Positions 18,634 to 28,712 are shown, numbered from the stretch's first letter. The stretch: 64,000 bases of DNA from JAQVEB01 sp028698105 (GCA_964293155.1 CAXYYA010000009.1:29757-93756); one strand, 5' to 3'. Made by a program: numbers and translations. The notes: generated by a model not told the origin, from the letters alone.

Positions 18634-20347
18634 ATTTCTACTATTTATTTGCATCGTCTTGTTATTGTCGTGCAATAGCGGAAAAACAGATTACGGTAAT
18701 CCTGTTGCTCAAACTAATATTGCAAGGGTTGAGTTGATGCCGAACCTGCCACAGCCGTATAAAATAATTGATTGGAAAGAAAAAGCACAACAATTCGACG
18801 ATTACGTTTTCGACTTCAATGCTGAACTGCCTGCCGGACCTATGATTTGGCTGGATAACAATCAACGCAACTTGCCGCAACAAACATTTGGTCTGTTCAC
18901 CGCTGTTCACGATGTACGTCAGGGAGCGGATGTAAATAATGGAGAATTCCACGAAAGTCTGAACTCTTTAGCGGCGATATTGGGTGCCGGATTAATAGGG
19001 ATTGACAAGACCAATCAGAATGGATATAATTTCGTAAAAATGATTCAAAACTATTTTAATACCGATAATGGATGGAATATTATGATGAATAATACAACCC
19101 CCGAAGTAGGTCTTCTGGGTGGTGGATACGGAAGAGATTGGTGGTACGATGTTTTTCCCAATGTATTGTTTTACAATGTATGCAATGTTTTTCCCAATGT
19201 TGAGAATGCCGAGAATATACAACGCACGATTGCCGAGCAATTTTGCAAGGCCGATTCGGTGCTGAACGGCAATTACGACTATTCTTATTTTGATTATGCC
19301 CAAATGAAAGGCATGATAAATCACATTCCCTTGCAGCAAGACGCTGCCGGCGGACACGGATATGTGTTGTATGCGGCTTATAAGCTGTTCGGTGATATGC
19401 GTTATCTGACACATGCAAAATCGGCAATTGAATCCTTGAACAACCAGACCGAAAGTCGTTTTTACGAAGTTCTCCTTCCTATAGGTATCTATACAGCAGC
19501 TCGATTGAATGCTGAAGAAGATACGAATTATGATATTGAGAAGATGCTTAATTGGGTGTTTGATGGAACAAAAAGTGAGACTGGACGTACAGGCTGGGGT
19601 ATCATCGTCGGCAAGTGGGGAATATATGATGTAAGTGGTTTGCAAGGAAGTATTACTGATGGCGGAGGGTACGCGTTCTTGATGAACAGCATTAAAATGG
19701 CCATGCCGCTCGTACCGATGGTAAAATATGAGCCTAAGTTCGCAAGAGCTATCGGAAAGTGGATGTTGAATAATGTTAATGCGTCGCGACTTTGCTTTCC
19801 CGATGGAATTTCCGACGAAAACCAGTGGCTTCCCGGCATGCAAAGTTATACCAATTCCATCGTTGCTTATGAGGGGTTGCGCTATGAAGATGACTATAAA
19901 AAGCCTCAACTTATTGGTGTCCATCCTGTAGCTATCGGGGATGGACCTAAGTGGCACAAAGATAATCCCGAAGAGTCTATGTTTAGTCTTTACAGCACGG
20001 CTCCTGTCGGCATATTCGGGGCGATGATAGAAAAAACTAATATAGAAGAAATACTCAAAATCAATTGTAATGTCACGGATTTTTATTCCGAAGATACTTA
20101 TCCTACTTTTCTGATTTACAATCCGCATAAAGAAGCCAAAAAGGTAATATATACTTCGGTGAAAGACAAAGTGGATATTTTTGATATTATTTCAAAAACA
20201 TATTTGGCCCGGTCAGTGACTGATAATGAGGAAATAGAAATACCGGCCGATCAAGCGTGTGTAGTGGTAGAACTGCCTTCGGGCTCGAAGATGGAAAAAG
20301 CGAATAACAAGCTTTTAGTTGATAAGAAAATCATATCGTATAAATAA
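18617..20347 (+). CDS. Unrecognised lipoprotein, possible (alpha/alpha)-barrel glycosidase
   Basis: About 576 residues. The start at 18617 gives a lipoprotein signal (FKFLLFICIVLLLSCNS, lipobox Cys). I do not recognise the family. The middle is rich in aromatic, Gly-containing helices typical of (alpha/alpha)-toroid carbohydrate enzymes: GGGYGRDWWYDVFPN, DYAQMKGMINHIPLQQDAAG, GWGIIVGKWGIYDVSG, FPDGISDENQWLPGMQSY. The last 90 residues look like a beta-sandwich (FLIYNPHKEAKKVIY). Conserved-looking acidic residues are available but I cannot assign catalysis. Placed between the MFS transporter and SusC, it is most likely a surface or periplasmic enzyme of the same glycan system. Confidence 0.7.
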   Translation: MKPIFKFLLFICIVLLLSCNSGKTDYGNPVAQTNIARVELMPNLPQPYKIIDWKEKAQQFDDYVFDFNAELPAGPMIWLDNNQRNLPQQTFGLFTAVHDVRQGADVNNGEFHESLNSLAAILGAGLIGIDKTNQNGYNFVKMIQNYFNTDNGWNIMMNNTTPEVGLLGGGYGRDWWYDVFPNVLFYNVCNVFPNVENAENIQRTIAEQFCKADSVLNGNYDYSYFDYAQMKGMINHIPLQQDAAGGHGYVLYAAYKLFGDMRYLTHAKSAIESLNNQTESRFYEVLLPIGIYTAARLNAEEDTNYDIEKMLNWVFDGTKSETGRTGWGIIVGKWGIYDVSGLQGSITDGGGYAFLMNSIKMAMPLVPMVKYEPKFARAIGKWMLNNVNASRLCFPDGISDENQWLPGMQSYTNSIVAYEGLRYEDDYKKPQLIGVHPVAIGDGPKWHKDNPEESMFSLYSTAPVGIFGAMIEKTNIEEILKINCNVTDFYSEDTYPTFLIYNPHKEAKKVIYTSVKDKVDIFDIISKTYLARSVTDNEEIEIPADQACVVVELPSGSKMEKANNKLLVDKKIISYK

Positions 20348-20364
20348 CTTAACTTTTTTAAAAC

Positions 20365-23300
20365 ATGAAGAGAGCATTATTTTTTGTAATAGTAATGGGT
20401 TTTGCTTTAGTACTACAAGCACAAACAACATTAAATGTCAGAGGCTCTGTAAAAGATGCCATAACCAATGAAGAATTGATAGGAGTAACCGTACTTGTTG
20501 TAGAAACAGGTGCTGGAACCGTTACCGATGTCAACGGAAATTTTGAATTGACGGTCCCTGTAAACAACACACTTCGAATATCCTATGTCGGATACTCGAA
20601 TCAGGAAATCGTAATAACCAACCAAACGGCGTTGGAGATAAATCTTCGGCCCGAAACTCAGTTAATGGACGAGTTGGTAGTGGTTGGTTACTCGGCACAA
20701 AAAAAATCAACCCTCACAGGGGCGGTTGCGCCCGTCAGTGTCTCCGATATGGAGCGGCGCCGTGTTGCTGACGTAAGGCAAGCGCTTCAAGGTCAGGTAG
20801 CAGGTGTTCAGGTAACTCAAAGTACCGGTGCTCCCGGAGATGAGATCGAAATCACAATCAGAGGATTGGGAACTATTGGAAACAACAGCCCGCTTTATAT
20901 CATAGACGGAGTTCCTACCCGAGAACTGTCGTTTGTAAATCCTTCGGATATTGAGTCTATGACTGTGCTTAAAGATGCATCCGCCGCAGCTATTTATGGT
21001 TCACGAGCTTCTGCCGGAGTTATTGTTATCACAACCAAAAACGGTTCTTCGGGAAAGACTAGTTTGGATGTAAATTACTATAGGGGAATACAGTACGCCG
21101 CAAATCTTCCCAAAATGCTGAATTCAGAGCAATACATGAATGTTGTTGAAAAGGCATGGAATAATGCGGGATATTCTGGTACTAATCCTTATACGGCTGA
21201 TAAAGGTCGGGGTGATTTTGCAAATACGAATTGGTTGGATGAACTTTTTGAGCCGGGTTATTTGCAAGATATTCAAATGACAGCAAGTGGTGGCAACGAT
21301 AGGTTGCAATATTTGCTTTCAGTCGGATACATTAATCAAGACGGTATTGTTGTGTATAATAACGATAAATACAACCGATTTAATTTCCGAACAAACATCA
21401 ATGCCAATCTCACGGATAGGATAAAAGTGGGAACTAATATGCAGCTTTCGTATGCCGTACAGGATAAATTGTCGTCGAAAGGTGATGCACCGGGTATCAT
21501 AAGACATGCACTTTTGCGCCCGCCGGTGATTTCGGTGTACAAGTCGCCGAACGATCCAACTTATACTGAACGTGACCCATTTACCGACCTTCCGTTTTAT
21601 GTTCACAATAATCGCGATACAGGTGGATGGGAAAGCGATAAATACGAATGGACTCAAAACCCGATTGCTTTAGCCTATTTTACGGATGATACGCGCACGC
21701 ATTTCAAGACCTTCGGAAACTTGTTCGGAGAAATTGCTTTTTTGTCTGAAAAAGAACTGAAGTTTAGAACGAATCTCGGGATTGATTTGAACTACAGACA
21801 TGATAAGGCGTTTTATCCCAACTTTGGAGACGACGACGGAGGCGGCAGTCAGATAGATCGTGGCTTAGGGCGTCAAAACAGGCCGAACGGATTAAATGAA
21901 TACAGAGGAGAAGAGTTCACTTTTACATGGAACAATACGTTGAACTATGATAAAATGTTTAATCTTCATTCTTTAAATGCTCTTATAGGAAGTGAGTTCA
22001 TCACCAATTACGGCTCGGGAATAAGTGCATCGAGAAGAAGATACGAATACGATACGGAAAAATTCAGATACATTGACTTTGGTAGCACCGAACAAGATCT
22101 ATGGAATGGAGGCACAGGCTCCGAATGGGCTTTGATGTCATATTTTGCTTCGCTGACCTACGTTTACGACATGAGGTATATGCTTACTGCTAACTTCAGA
22201 GCTGATGCCTCGTCGCGTTTTGCAAAAAACAATCAGTGGGGATATTTCCCGTCTTTGTCAGTAGGTTGGAAGTTGTCTGAAGAACAATTTATGAAAAAAT
22301 ACGATTGGCTTTCCGATTTAAAGCTCAGAGCAAGTGTCGGACAGTTGGGAAATCAAGAAATTGCAAATTATGCATACCTTACACTGATTAAAAAAGACGG
22401 AGACAAATATCTGATTTCCAGATATGGTAATCCAGACCTGAAATGGGAAACTACTACGCAATACAACGCGGGGCTTGACGCAGGCTTTTTCAAAAACCGA
22501 TTGTATTTTACTGTAGATTATTTTCAAAAGTACACAACAGATATCTTGCTGCCGATCAGTCTTCCGAGCATTGTAGGGGATGTGCAGCCCACCATTGTGA
22601 ATGCCGGAGAAGTTAGCAACCGCGGATGGGAGTTTGGCGTTACACTCCGAAATTCTGAAAGAGAGTTTAAATATAACATTAATGCAAATTTAACGACAGT
22701 GCAAAACCGGGTGGAAAAATTGCATCCGAATCTTCCAAGCTTGGTCGGATCCGTCACAAGAACTCAACCAGGGCAACCGCTCAATGCTTATTACGGATAC
22801 GAGTTCGAGGGGATATATCAGAATGCAAATGAAATTGAAACCCATCTGTATGGGACTACGAATCCTACAGTCGTTCCCGGCGATATACGATTCAAAGATT
22901 TAAATAACGACGGAAAAATTGACGATAATGACAGAAACTTTATCGGAGACCCTAATCCGAAATTGTTGTATGGATTGAATCTCTCCGGATCGTATAAGAA
23001 TTTTGATCTGGCTATATTATTCCAGGGTGTCGGCCAAGTGGACAGATACAATGACTCAAAAAAGATTATCGATTACGACACGCGTCCATTCAACTATACG
23101 ACCAACATTTTAAATGCCTGGGATGGCGAAGGTTCAACCAATGAAATTCCGCGTGTGAGTTTCACCGATAACGGAAGCAGCAAGATATCAAGTATTTTTG
23201 TCGAAAGTGCATCTTATTTCAGAATGAAGAATGTCGAACTCGGTTATTCATTTAACAATATTAAACGCCTTGGGTTACAAAATATCAGGCTGTATGTTTC

Positions 23301-23424
23301 CGGTCAAAACCTGTTTACTTTGACCAATTATACCGGCCTTGATCCTGAATCTACCGATTTAATTGATATGGGAACTTATCCTCAATCGAAATCTTTTATT
23401 TTCGGAATTAATCTTTCTTTTTAA
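20365..23424 (+). CDS. SusC/RagA family TonB-dependent outer-membrane transporter
   Basis: 1019 residues. Signal peptide (FFVIVMGFALVLQAQ), then a carboxypeptidase-like regulatory domain (VRGSVKDAITNEELIGVTV), then MDELVVVGYSAQKK as the TonB-box region. The plug follows with LQGQVAGVQVTQ and the SusC signature YIIDGVPTRELSFVNPSDIE, then the 22-strand barrel ending in an aromatic residue (FIFGINLSF). It imports the oligosaccharide with SusD as lid. It starts 17 nt after the preceding lipoprotein gene and is followed by susD after 21 nt. Confidence 0.95.
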   Translation: MKRALFFVIVMGFALVLQAQTTLNVRGSVKDAITNEELIGVTVLVVETGAGTVTDVNGNFELTVPVNNTLRISYVGYSNQEIVITNQTALEINLRPETQLMDELVVVGYSAQKKSTLTGAVAPVSVSDMERRRVADVRQALQGQVAGVQVTQSTGAPGDEIEITIRGLGTIGNNSPLYIIDGVPTRELSFVNPSDIESMTVLKDASAAAIYGSRASAGVIVITTKNGSSGKTSLDVNYYRGIQYAANLPKMLNSEQYMNVVEKAWNNAGYSGTNPYTADKGRGDFANTNWLDELFEPGYLQDIQMTASGGNDRLQYLLSVGYINQDGIVVYNNDKYNRFNFRTNINANLTDRIKVGTNMQLSYAVQDKLSSKGDAPGIIRHALLRPPVISVYKSPNDPTYTERDPFTDLPFYVHNNRDTGGWESDKYEWTQNPIALAYFTDDTRTHFKTFGNLFGEIAFLSEKELKFRTNLGIDLNYRHDKAFYPNFGDDDGGGSQIDRGLGRQNRPNGLNEYRGEEFTFTWNNTLNYDKMFNLHSLNALIGSEFITNYGSGISASRRRYEYDTEKFRYIDFGSTEQDLWNGGTGSEWALMSYFASLTYVYDMRYMLTANFRADASSRFAKNNQWGYFPSLSVGWKLSEEQFMKKYDWLSDLKLRASVGQLGNQEIANYAYLTLIKKDGDKYLISRYGNPDLKWETTTQYNAGLDAGFFKNRLYFTVDYFQKYTTDILLPISLPSIVGDVQPTIVNAGEVSNRGWEFGVTLRNSEREFKYNINANLTTVQNRVEKLHPNLPSLVGSVTRTQPGQPLNAYYGYEFEGIYQNANEIETHLYGTTNPTVVPGDIRFKDLNNDGKIDDNDRNFIGDPNPKLLYGLNLSGSYKNFDLAILFQGVGQVDRYNDSKKIIDYDTRPFNYTTNILNAWDGEGSTNEIPRVSFTDNGSSKISSIFVESASYFRMKNVELGYSFNNIKRLGLQNIRLYVSGQNLFTLTNYTGLDPESTDLIDMGTYPQSKSFIFGINLSF

Positions 23425-23445
23425 ACAATATAAATCTTTATAACG

Positions 23446-24930
23446 ATGAAATTACGTAAGAATTTATTTTTATTGATACTCGGGACGCTGCTTTTGTCAG
23501 GATGCGACGATTATTTGACAAAAGACCCGATAGGTCTGCTAACACCCGATCAGGTGGATATGCAACCAACGGCCACCACCGTACGATACGCCGTGAGTTC
23601 CTCTTATCAGTTACTTTCGAGTACGCTGAATATTATAGGCGAATGGGGATGGAATGATGGAACGGTTACTCGCAACGATTTTATTCTTCAAGATATTGCT
23701 TCGGATGATATGCAGAAAAAATGGAATCCCGACGGCGACCAAGCCTGGATGGATGAGTTCAACAACTTCAGCTTTATTGCTTCAAACGGAGGCTTCAATG
23801 GCCAATGGGCATATAATTACGAAGGCGTTTCAAGAGTAAACACAGCCATCGATTATCTGACAAACGATGAAATGATGTCAAAGCTGAACTTCGACAGTAA
23901 CGAGCGAAACAGACTTTTGGGAGAGGTATATTTTCTAAGGGCATTTTATTATTTCGATTTGGTGACAAACTATGGCGGTGTTCCTTTACTTGTAAAACCA
24001 TTGGCTTCATTTAATGAAGCTTACGAGGTAGCTGTTCGCGCCACAGCAGAAGATGTTTGGACGCAGATTAACAACGATTTAAAAAGTGCCAAAGAATTAT
24101 TGCCCAATGCTAAGTATTCTGACCAGCAAGAAAAATGGCGTGTTTCAAAAGGTGCTGTTATTGCATTTCAGGCCAAGACAGCCTTGTTTAACAAAAAATG
24201 GCAAGACGTTATTACACTGGTAAATGAGTTGGAAAGCACTGGGTATTATGATTTAAACGGTATCTATTTCGATAGCTTCGACGTGAATAAAAAATTTCAG
24301 GAAAAAGAAGTAATTTTCTGTTACAATCACGAATCGGCACAAACACCCCGAAAAGGAAATGGGTTATGCGCATTGTTAGGTTGGGGATTTGTGGCTCCCG
24401 AAACTTCTTTCCTAAATGAGTTTGAAGCGAACGATCCCAGGTTACTCTATACGGTAAACGTCGAATCGAAAAACGTAAACAAAATTTTAGGAACACTTGA
24501 CGGACAATTCAAAGGCGATGACGATGCGCCAAGCAACAAAATTTATATCCGTTATGCCGATGCTCTTTTGTGGAAATCAGAGGCTTTGCTGAAGACAGGG
24601 AATTTATCGGCTGCCATTGGCACCATGAATAAAATCCGTCAAAGAGCCCGCAATTCCGTTACTATTAATGGAACTTTGCCTCCATCGGGAACATTGCCCG
24701 ACAGAAATATCAACGAGACAAGCACATCGGTTGTTACAACCTGGTTAATCCATGAACGTAGAGTTGAACTGGGATTTGAGTCTCATCGGTTTCGTGATCT
24801 CAAACGCTGGGGCATAGCCAAGGATGTGTTGGGCAGTCGTGGATTCCAAGATGTGCATTACTTGTATCCTATTCCTCAACGGGAAATTGATAAATCCGGC
24901 GGCACTATTGTACAGAATGAAGGGTATTAA
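23446..24930 (+). CDS. SusD/RagB family surface glycan-binding lipoprotein
   Basis: 494 residues with a lipobox (GTLLLSGCDDYL, Cys20). SusD fold: N-terminal YLTKDP, TPR-like helices (RNRLLGEVYFLRAFYYFDLV, then YGGVPLL), and the C-terminal IYIRYADALLWKSEALLK, VELGFESHRFRDLKRWG and YPIPQREIDKSG motifs. It binds the glycan and closes SusC at the cell surface. Last gene of the locus; the following 200 bp contain a hairpin. Confidence 0.95.
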   Translation: MKLRKNLFLLILGTLLLSGCDDYLTKDPIGLLTPDQVDMQPTATTVRYAVSSSYQLLSSTLNIIGEWGWNDGTVTRNDFILQDIASDDMQKKWNPDGDQAWMDEFNNFSFIASNGGFNGQWAYNYEGVSRVNTAIDYLTNDEMMSKLNFDSNERNRLLGEVYFLRAFYYFDLVTNYGGVPLLVKPLASFNEAYEVAVRATAEDVWTQINNDLKSAKELLPNAKYSDQQEKWRVSKGAVIAFQAKTALFNKKWQDVITLVNELESTGYYDLNGIYFDSFDVNKKFQEKEVIFCYNHESAQTPRKGNGLCALLGWGFVAPETSFLNEFEANDPRLLYTVNVESKNVNKILGTLDGQFKGDDDAPSNKIYIRYADALLWKSEALLKTGNLSAAIGTMNKIRQRARNSVTINGTLPPSGTLPDRNINETSTSVVTTWLIHERRVELGFESHRFRDLKRWGIAKDVLGSRGFQDVHYLYPIPQREIDKSGGTIVQNEGY

Positions 24931-25071
24931 GTTTGTTTTTTAGTTACATACAATACAAAAATTATTAAGACTATAATTTGAATGATTCCCTAATTCGCGT
25001 AGGAAGAGCATCAGTTTAGAGGTTACTAATCTATACGTTTGCCTGGTACTGCTATTGGATTGTATTGTAAG

Positions 25072-25103
25072 GAGGCTGTCTCAAATAAAAAAGAGGCAGC
25101 CTC
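25072..25103. terminator. Hairpin after susD
   Basis: GAGGCTGTCTC (25072-25082) pairs with GAGGCAGCCTC (25093-25103) with one mismatch around an A-rich loop of 10 nt. It lies between the convergent susD and tcdA genes and has no strong T-run, so it may be a bidirectional terminator or the end of a dispersed repeat. Confidence 0.45.
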
Positions 25104-25135
25104 ACGCGCTGTATTATTACAGTTGAAAATTATAG

Positions 25136-25894
25136 TTAGGCAGAAACAATGTTCACCACATCCTGCACCACCAACCCGCTCAACATGAATCCGAAAATGG
25201 CGGTAATATGCACCAATGTGCCGTTCACGGTGGGTTTATCGAAAGGCCCATCTTCATCGGCGTTTTCAAGCGATCGTTTTTTACCTTTATTCTCCCGAAT
25301 TTCTTCGCTATACACGCAAAGGAATTTTTTGTGCGGCATTTCGCCTTTACGTAATCGCTGTCGGAGCGCGGCGCCTAGGCGACAGCCTTTTACTTTCCAA
25401 AATTCGGCTATGCGGATTTTTTGCGGGTCTAATTTTAATCCCGCGCCCATTGACGAAAAAACGGTTGCATCGGTTTTGGAGGCCGCAACTAACAAGTGGG
25501 CTTTGTGCTGAAGCGTATCAATGGCATCCACGATGTAATCGTATTGTGCCAGATGAAAAGATGCTGAGCTTTCTTCGCAGTAAATTTCTGGTATCACGGT
25601 TATCTCGGCTTCAGGGTTGATATTAAGCAAACGGGCTTTCATCACGTCAACCTTCGGTTGTCCGATGGTTTTGGTGGTTGCCGGAAGTTGACGATTGATA
25701 TTTGCGGCAGCAACATCGTCGGGATCGACCAGAGTCAGGTGCATGATGCCACTGCGTATCAATCCTTCGGCGCACCAGCTTCCCACACCGCCCACACCGA
25801 AAAGGATCACTTTCTTAGACTTCATGGCTTCCATGGCTTCCGGGCCAAGCAGCAACTGCGTACGGGCAAATAACTCGATATAAGAATATTCCAT
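25136..25894 (-). CDS. tcdA: tRNA threonylcarbamoyladenosine dehydratase
   Basis: 252 residues of the E1-like ThiF/MoeB superfamily, TcdA (CsdL/YgdL) branch: ATP-dependent cyclisation of t6A37 to ct6A in ANN-decoding tRNAs. Motifs: FARTQLLLG at the N-terminus, the nucleotide loop LFGVGGVGSWCAEGLIRSG, the adenylation region DPDDVAAANINRQLPA, IDTLQHKAHLL, and the C-terminal GTLVHITAIFGFMLSGLV with a hydrophobic tail. Length is family-typical. Convergent with the susD gene. Confidence 0.9.
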   Translation of the reverse strand: MEYSYIELFARTQLLLGPEAMEAMKSKKVILFGVGGVGSWCAEGLIRSGIMHLTLVDPDDVAAANINRQLPATTKTIGQPKVDVMKARLLNINPEAEITVIPEIYCEESSASFHLAQYDYIVDAIDTLQHKAHLLVAASKTDATVFSSMGAGLKLDPQKIRIAEFWKVKGCRLGAALRQRLRKGEMPHKKFLCVYSEEIRENKGKKRSLENADEDGPFDKPTVNGTLVHITAIFGFMLSGLVVQDVVNIVSA

Positions 25895-26022
25895 AAACGA
25901 AGTGTATTGGATTACAAAATTAACGAATTTAATGCAAAAATAAAACGCATCCCCGATACAGGATGCGTTTTTCCGTTATTCTAAGAAGTCTCTTCCTTGT
26001 GAGAAGAGATTTAGAGAGAGGC

Positions 26023-26601
26023 TTAATAGTATTTGTCGTTTTTTGGCTCGAAATACGCTTGCGGATGTAAGCAGGTCGGACATGTTTTAGGCGGTTTTTT
26101 GCCCAGAAATACGTATCCGCAATGGCGGCATTGCCATTCAATTTCGGTTTCGCGTTCAAATACGGTTCCGTCTTTCACGCGTTGCAACAGTTTCCGGTAT
26201 TGTTCTTCGTGAATGGATTCGGCTTTGGCGATCATGCGGTACATAGTGGCGATTTCCTTGAATCCTTCTTCTTCGGCCACATCGGCAAAGTGCGGGTAGA
26301 GTTCAGTCCACTCTTCATTTTCGCCGGCGGCGGCAGCTTCCAGATTTTCAGCGGTGGTACCGATCACTCCGGCCGGATATGCAGCCGTGATTTCAAGCAT
26401 TCCTCCTTCAAGGTATTTAAACATGCGTTTTGCGTGCACCATTTCCTGATCGGCAGTTTCCAGAAAAATGGCCGCAATTTGTTCGTATCCTTCTTTTTTG
26501 GCTTCTTTTGCAAAAAAAGTATAGCGCATGCGCGCCTGCGATTCACCTGCAAACGATTTCAGCAGGTTTTGTTCTGTTTGGGTTCCTTTTACACTTTTCA
26601 T
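26023..26601 (-). CDS. Rubrerythrin
   Basis: 192 residues. Non-haem iron peroxidase that reduces hydrogen peroxide in anaerobes. N-terminal ferritin-like diiron domain with the helices FAGESQARMRYTFFAKEA, TADQEMVHAKRMF, FADVAEEEGFKEIA and AKAESIHEEQYRKLL supplying Glu and His ligands. C-terminal rubredoxin-like domain with CRHCGY and CPTC cysteine pairs. Single gene; a TAAATTTG minus-7-like box is present on the minus strand at plus 26645-26652. Supports a strictly anaerobic or microaerobic life style. Confidence 0.93.
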   Translation of the reverse strand: MKSVKGTQTEQNLLKSFAGESQARMRYTFFAKEAKKEGYEQIAAIFLETADQEMVHAKRMFKYLEGGMLEITAAYPAGVIGTTAENLEAAAAGENEEWTELYPHFADVAEEEGFKEIATMYRMIAKAESIHEEQYRKLLQRVKDGTVFERETEIEWQCRHCGYVFLGKKPPKTCPTCLHPQAYFEPKNDKYY

Positions 26602-26725
26602 ATCTTTTGTGAATTTAAAGATTTATAATAAAAACTGTGATGCACAAATTTAGCAAAAAAAGATGATGTATTGTTTCGCAAATGAGACCAGGGATAGTTA
26701 TTTATACGTGTTCTAAATAGAATTA

Positions 26726-28597
26726 TCAGGCAAAGTCGCTCAATTCTATCCAACGCGTTGTTTTTTGATCAATAAGCGTAATGATTTGCGTTATGCGGTT
26801 GGATTTATCAATCAGTTCTTCGGTAGAGAGACTGCCGGACGAAAGCGCTGTGGTGAGTTTGGTTTTTTCGTCTTCCAGATCAGATATTTCCTGCTCCAGT
26901 TGCTCGAATTCGCGCTTTTCTTTAAAGGTGAGTTTGGTTTTTTCGGCAGGTTTTGCTTTTTCGGGTTGCTTTGAAACCTTTTCGGTTTTCGATTCTTCCG
27001 ATTGCTGCTTGTCTTCAATGGATTTCCAGTCGCGGTATTGCGTGTAGTTTCCGGGGAAATCCTGAATTTTGGCATTGCCGTGAAAAACCAGCAGGTGATC
27101 CACCACTTTGTCCATAAAATAGCGGTCGTGCGAGATAACGATCAGGCAGCCCTTAAACCCGATAAGGTATTCTTCCAGAATGTTAAGGGTAACAATATCA
27201 AGGTCGTTTGTCGGCTCATCGAGGATCAGAAAGTTGGGATTTTTGATCAGTACCGTGCAAAGATGCAGCCGGCGTTTTTCGCCACCGCTCAGTTTGTACA
27301 CGAAATTATGTTGTTTTTCCGGCGGAAACAGAAAATGTTGCAGAAACTGCGATGCCGTCAGCCGGTTGCCATTGCCCAGATCAATGACTTCGGCGATGCT
27401 TTGCACCACATCAATCACCTTCATTTCTTCGTTAAATTGCAGCCCTTCCTGGCTATAGTACCCGAAATTCACGGTTTCACCGATATCGAAACTGCCCGAA
27501 TCGGTTTGTTCAAGCCCGAGCAGCATTTTTATAAACGTAGTTTTTCCGGTGCCGTTGTTGCCGATGATTCCCATTTTCTCGTATCGGGTGAAAATGTAGT
27601 TGAAATCATTGGTAATGTTGATATCGCCGAAACTTTTGGTGATATGCTTCGCCTCGAATATCTTTTTCCCGATATACGAGCCTTTGGCCGCCAGCCGCAC
27701 ATTATCGGCGTTGCGGCGTTGTTTGGTTTTCTCTTCCAGTTCGTAGAACGCATCAATGCGCGATTTTGCTTTTGTGGCGCGGGCCTGGGGCTGCCGGCGC
27801 ATCCAGTCCAGTTCTTTCCGATAAATGTTTTTTGCCCGGTCGGTTTCGGCATCCAGCGCGGCGAGACGTTCGTTGCGTTTTTCCAGATAATAGGCATAAT
27901 TGCCTTTGTATTGGAAAATTTGACGGTCGTCAATTTCAGTAATTTGCGAGCACACCCTGTCCAGAAAATACCGGTCGTGCGTTACCATGAGCAAACTCAG
28001 CGTGCTTCGCGAAAGATAATCCTCCAGCCATTCCACCATCTCCAGATCGAGGTGGTTAGTCGGTTCATCCAGTATGATCAGTTCCGGTTCAGCGATGAGA
28101 GCGTTAGCCAGCGCAACACGCTTTATTTGTCCACCCGATAATTCGCCGATTTTCTGATTAAAATCCGTAATTTTCAGTTGCGACAGAATCTGTTTGATGC
28201 GTTGTTCGTAATCCCATGCATTCAGTAAATCCATTTGCGTGAGAATCTCGTCTAATCCGTCCTGGTTCCCTGAAGAAAGGTTTTCCTCGTATCGGGCAAT
28301 CACTTTCACCGCTTCGTTCTCGGTCTGAAAACAAGCTTCGAGCACTGTAAGTTGAGGATCGAATTGCGGCTCCTGATCTAAATACGCCACGCGTAAATCA
28401 TTACGAAACACCACGCGTCCGCTGTCGTAAGGCTCTTTACCAACCAGGATATTCAGCAGCGTTGTTTTTCCGGCGCCGTTTTTGGCTATCAACCCTGTTT
28501 TATCGCCTTCGGCGATGCCGAACGAACCATCGCGCAGCAAAACCAAATCGCCGAAGCTTTTGGTGAGCGTGTCTATTTGAAGGATGGGGTTTGCCAT
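26726..28597 (-). CDS. ABC-F family ATPase (Uup-like)
   Basis: 623 residues with two ABC cassettes and no membrane segments: Walker A GLIAKNGAGKTTLLN and GIIGNNGTGKTTFIK, signature LSGGQIKRVAL and LSGGEKRRLHL, Walker B LIILDEPTNHLD and FLILDEPTNDLD. A C-terminal charged coiled coil (about residues 525-615) places it with Uup-type ABC-F proteins, which act on ribosomes or DNA-associated processes, not on transport. A TATTTTTG box on the minus strand (plus 28644-28651) lies upstream of the start. Confidence 0.9.
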   Translation of the reverse strand: MANPILQIDTLTKSFGDLVLLRDGSFGIAEGDKTGLIAKNGAGKTTLLNILVGKEPYDSGRVVFRNDLRVAYLDQEPQFDPQLTVLEACFQTENEAVKVIARYEENLSSGNQDGLDEILTQMDLLNAWDYEQRIKQILSQLKITDFNQKIGELSGGQIKRVALANALIAEPELIILDEPTNHLDLEMVEWLEDYLSRSTLSLLMVTHDRYFLDRVCSQITEIDDRQIFQYKGNYAYYLEKRNERLAALDAETDRAKNIYRKELDWMRRQPQARATKAKSRIDAFYELEEKTKQRRNADNVRLAAKGSYIGKKIFEAKHITKSFGDINITNDFNYIFTRYEKMGIIGNNGTGKTTFIKMLLGLEQTDSGSFDIGETVNFGYYSQEGLQFNEEMKVIDVVQSIAEVIDLGNGNRLTASQFLQHFLFPPEKQHNFVYKLSGGEKRRLHLCTVLIKNPNFLILDEPTNDLDIVTLNILEEYLIGFKGCLIVISHDRYFMDKVVDHLLVFHGNAKIQDFPGNYTQYRDWKSIEDKQQSEESKTEKVSKQPEKAKPAEKTKLTFKEKREFEQLEQEISDLEDEKTKLTTALSSGSLSTEELIDKSNRITQIITLIDQKTTRWIELSDFA

Positions 28598-28686
28598 ATT
28601 TATAGTGATTATGCCAACGACGTGTTGGCGATGAATCAGGGTGCAAAAATACGGAATTTATTTGGATTTGCGCAGATTATGGATAG

Positions 28687-28702
28687 ACGCACGGCCGTGC
28701 GT
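28687..28702. repeat. 16-bp perfect palindrome of a dispersed family
   Basis: ACGCACGGCCGTGCGT is a perfect palindrome between two minus-strand genes. Its outer frame (AGACGCA / TGCGTTTCT) resembles the palindrome at 62469-62488. Such AGACGCA-type palindromes are frequent between genes in Bacteroidota and cyanobacteria. It may also act as a transcription terminator. Confidence 0.5.
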
Positions 28703-28712
28703 TTCTGCCACA

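Noticed and set aside
18992..20128. 378-codon minus-strand open frame opposite the PUL lipoprotein
   Set aside because: Antisense to a lipoprotein with signal peptide and operon overlap; Ile/Arg-rich translation without family resemblance.
25072..25103. IS element end
   Set aside because: The GAGGCTGTCTC hairpin could be an IS terminus, but no transposase or second end is nearby; kept as a hairpin only.
27002..28141. 379-codon plus-strand open frame opposite the ABC-F gene
   Set aside because: Antisense shadow of a clear two-cassette ATPase; no promoter, start signal or family.
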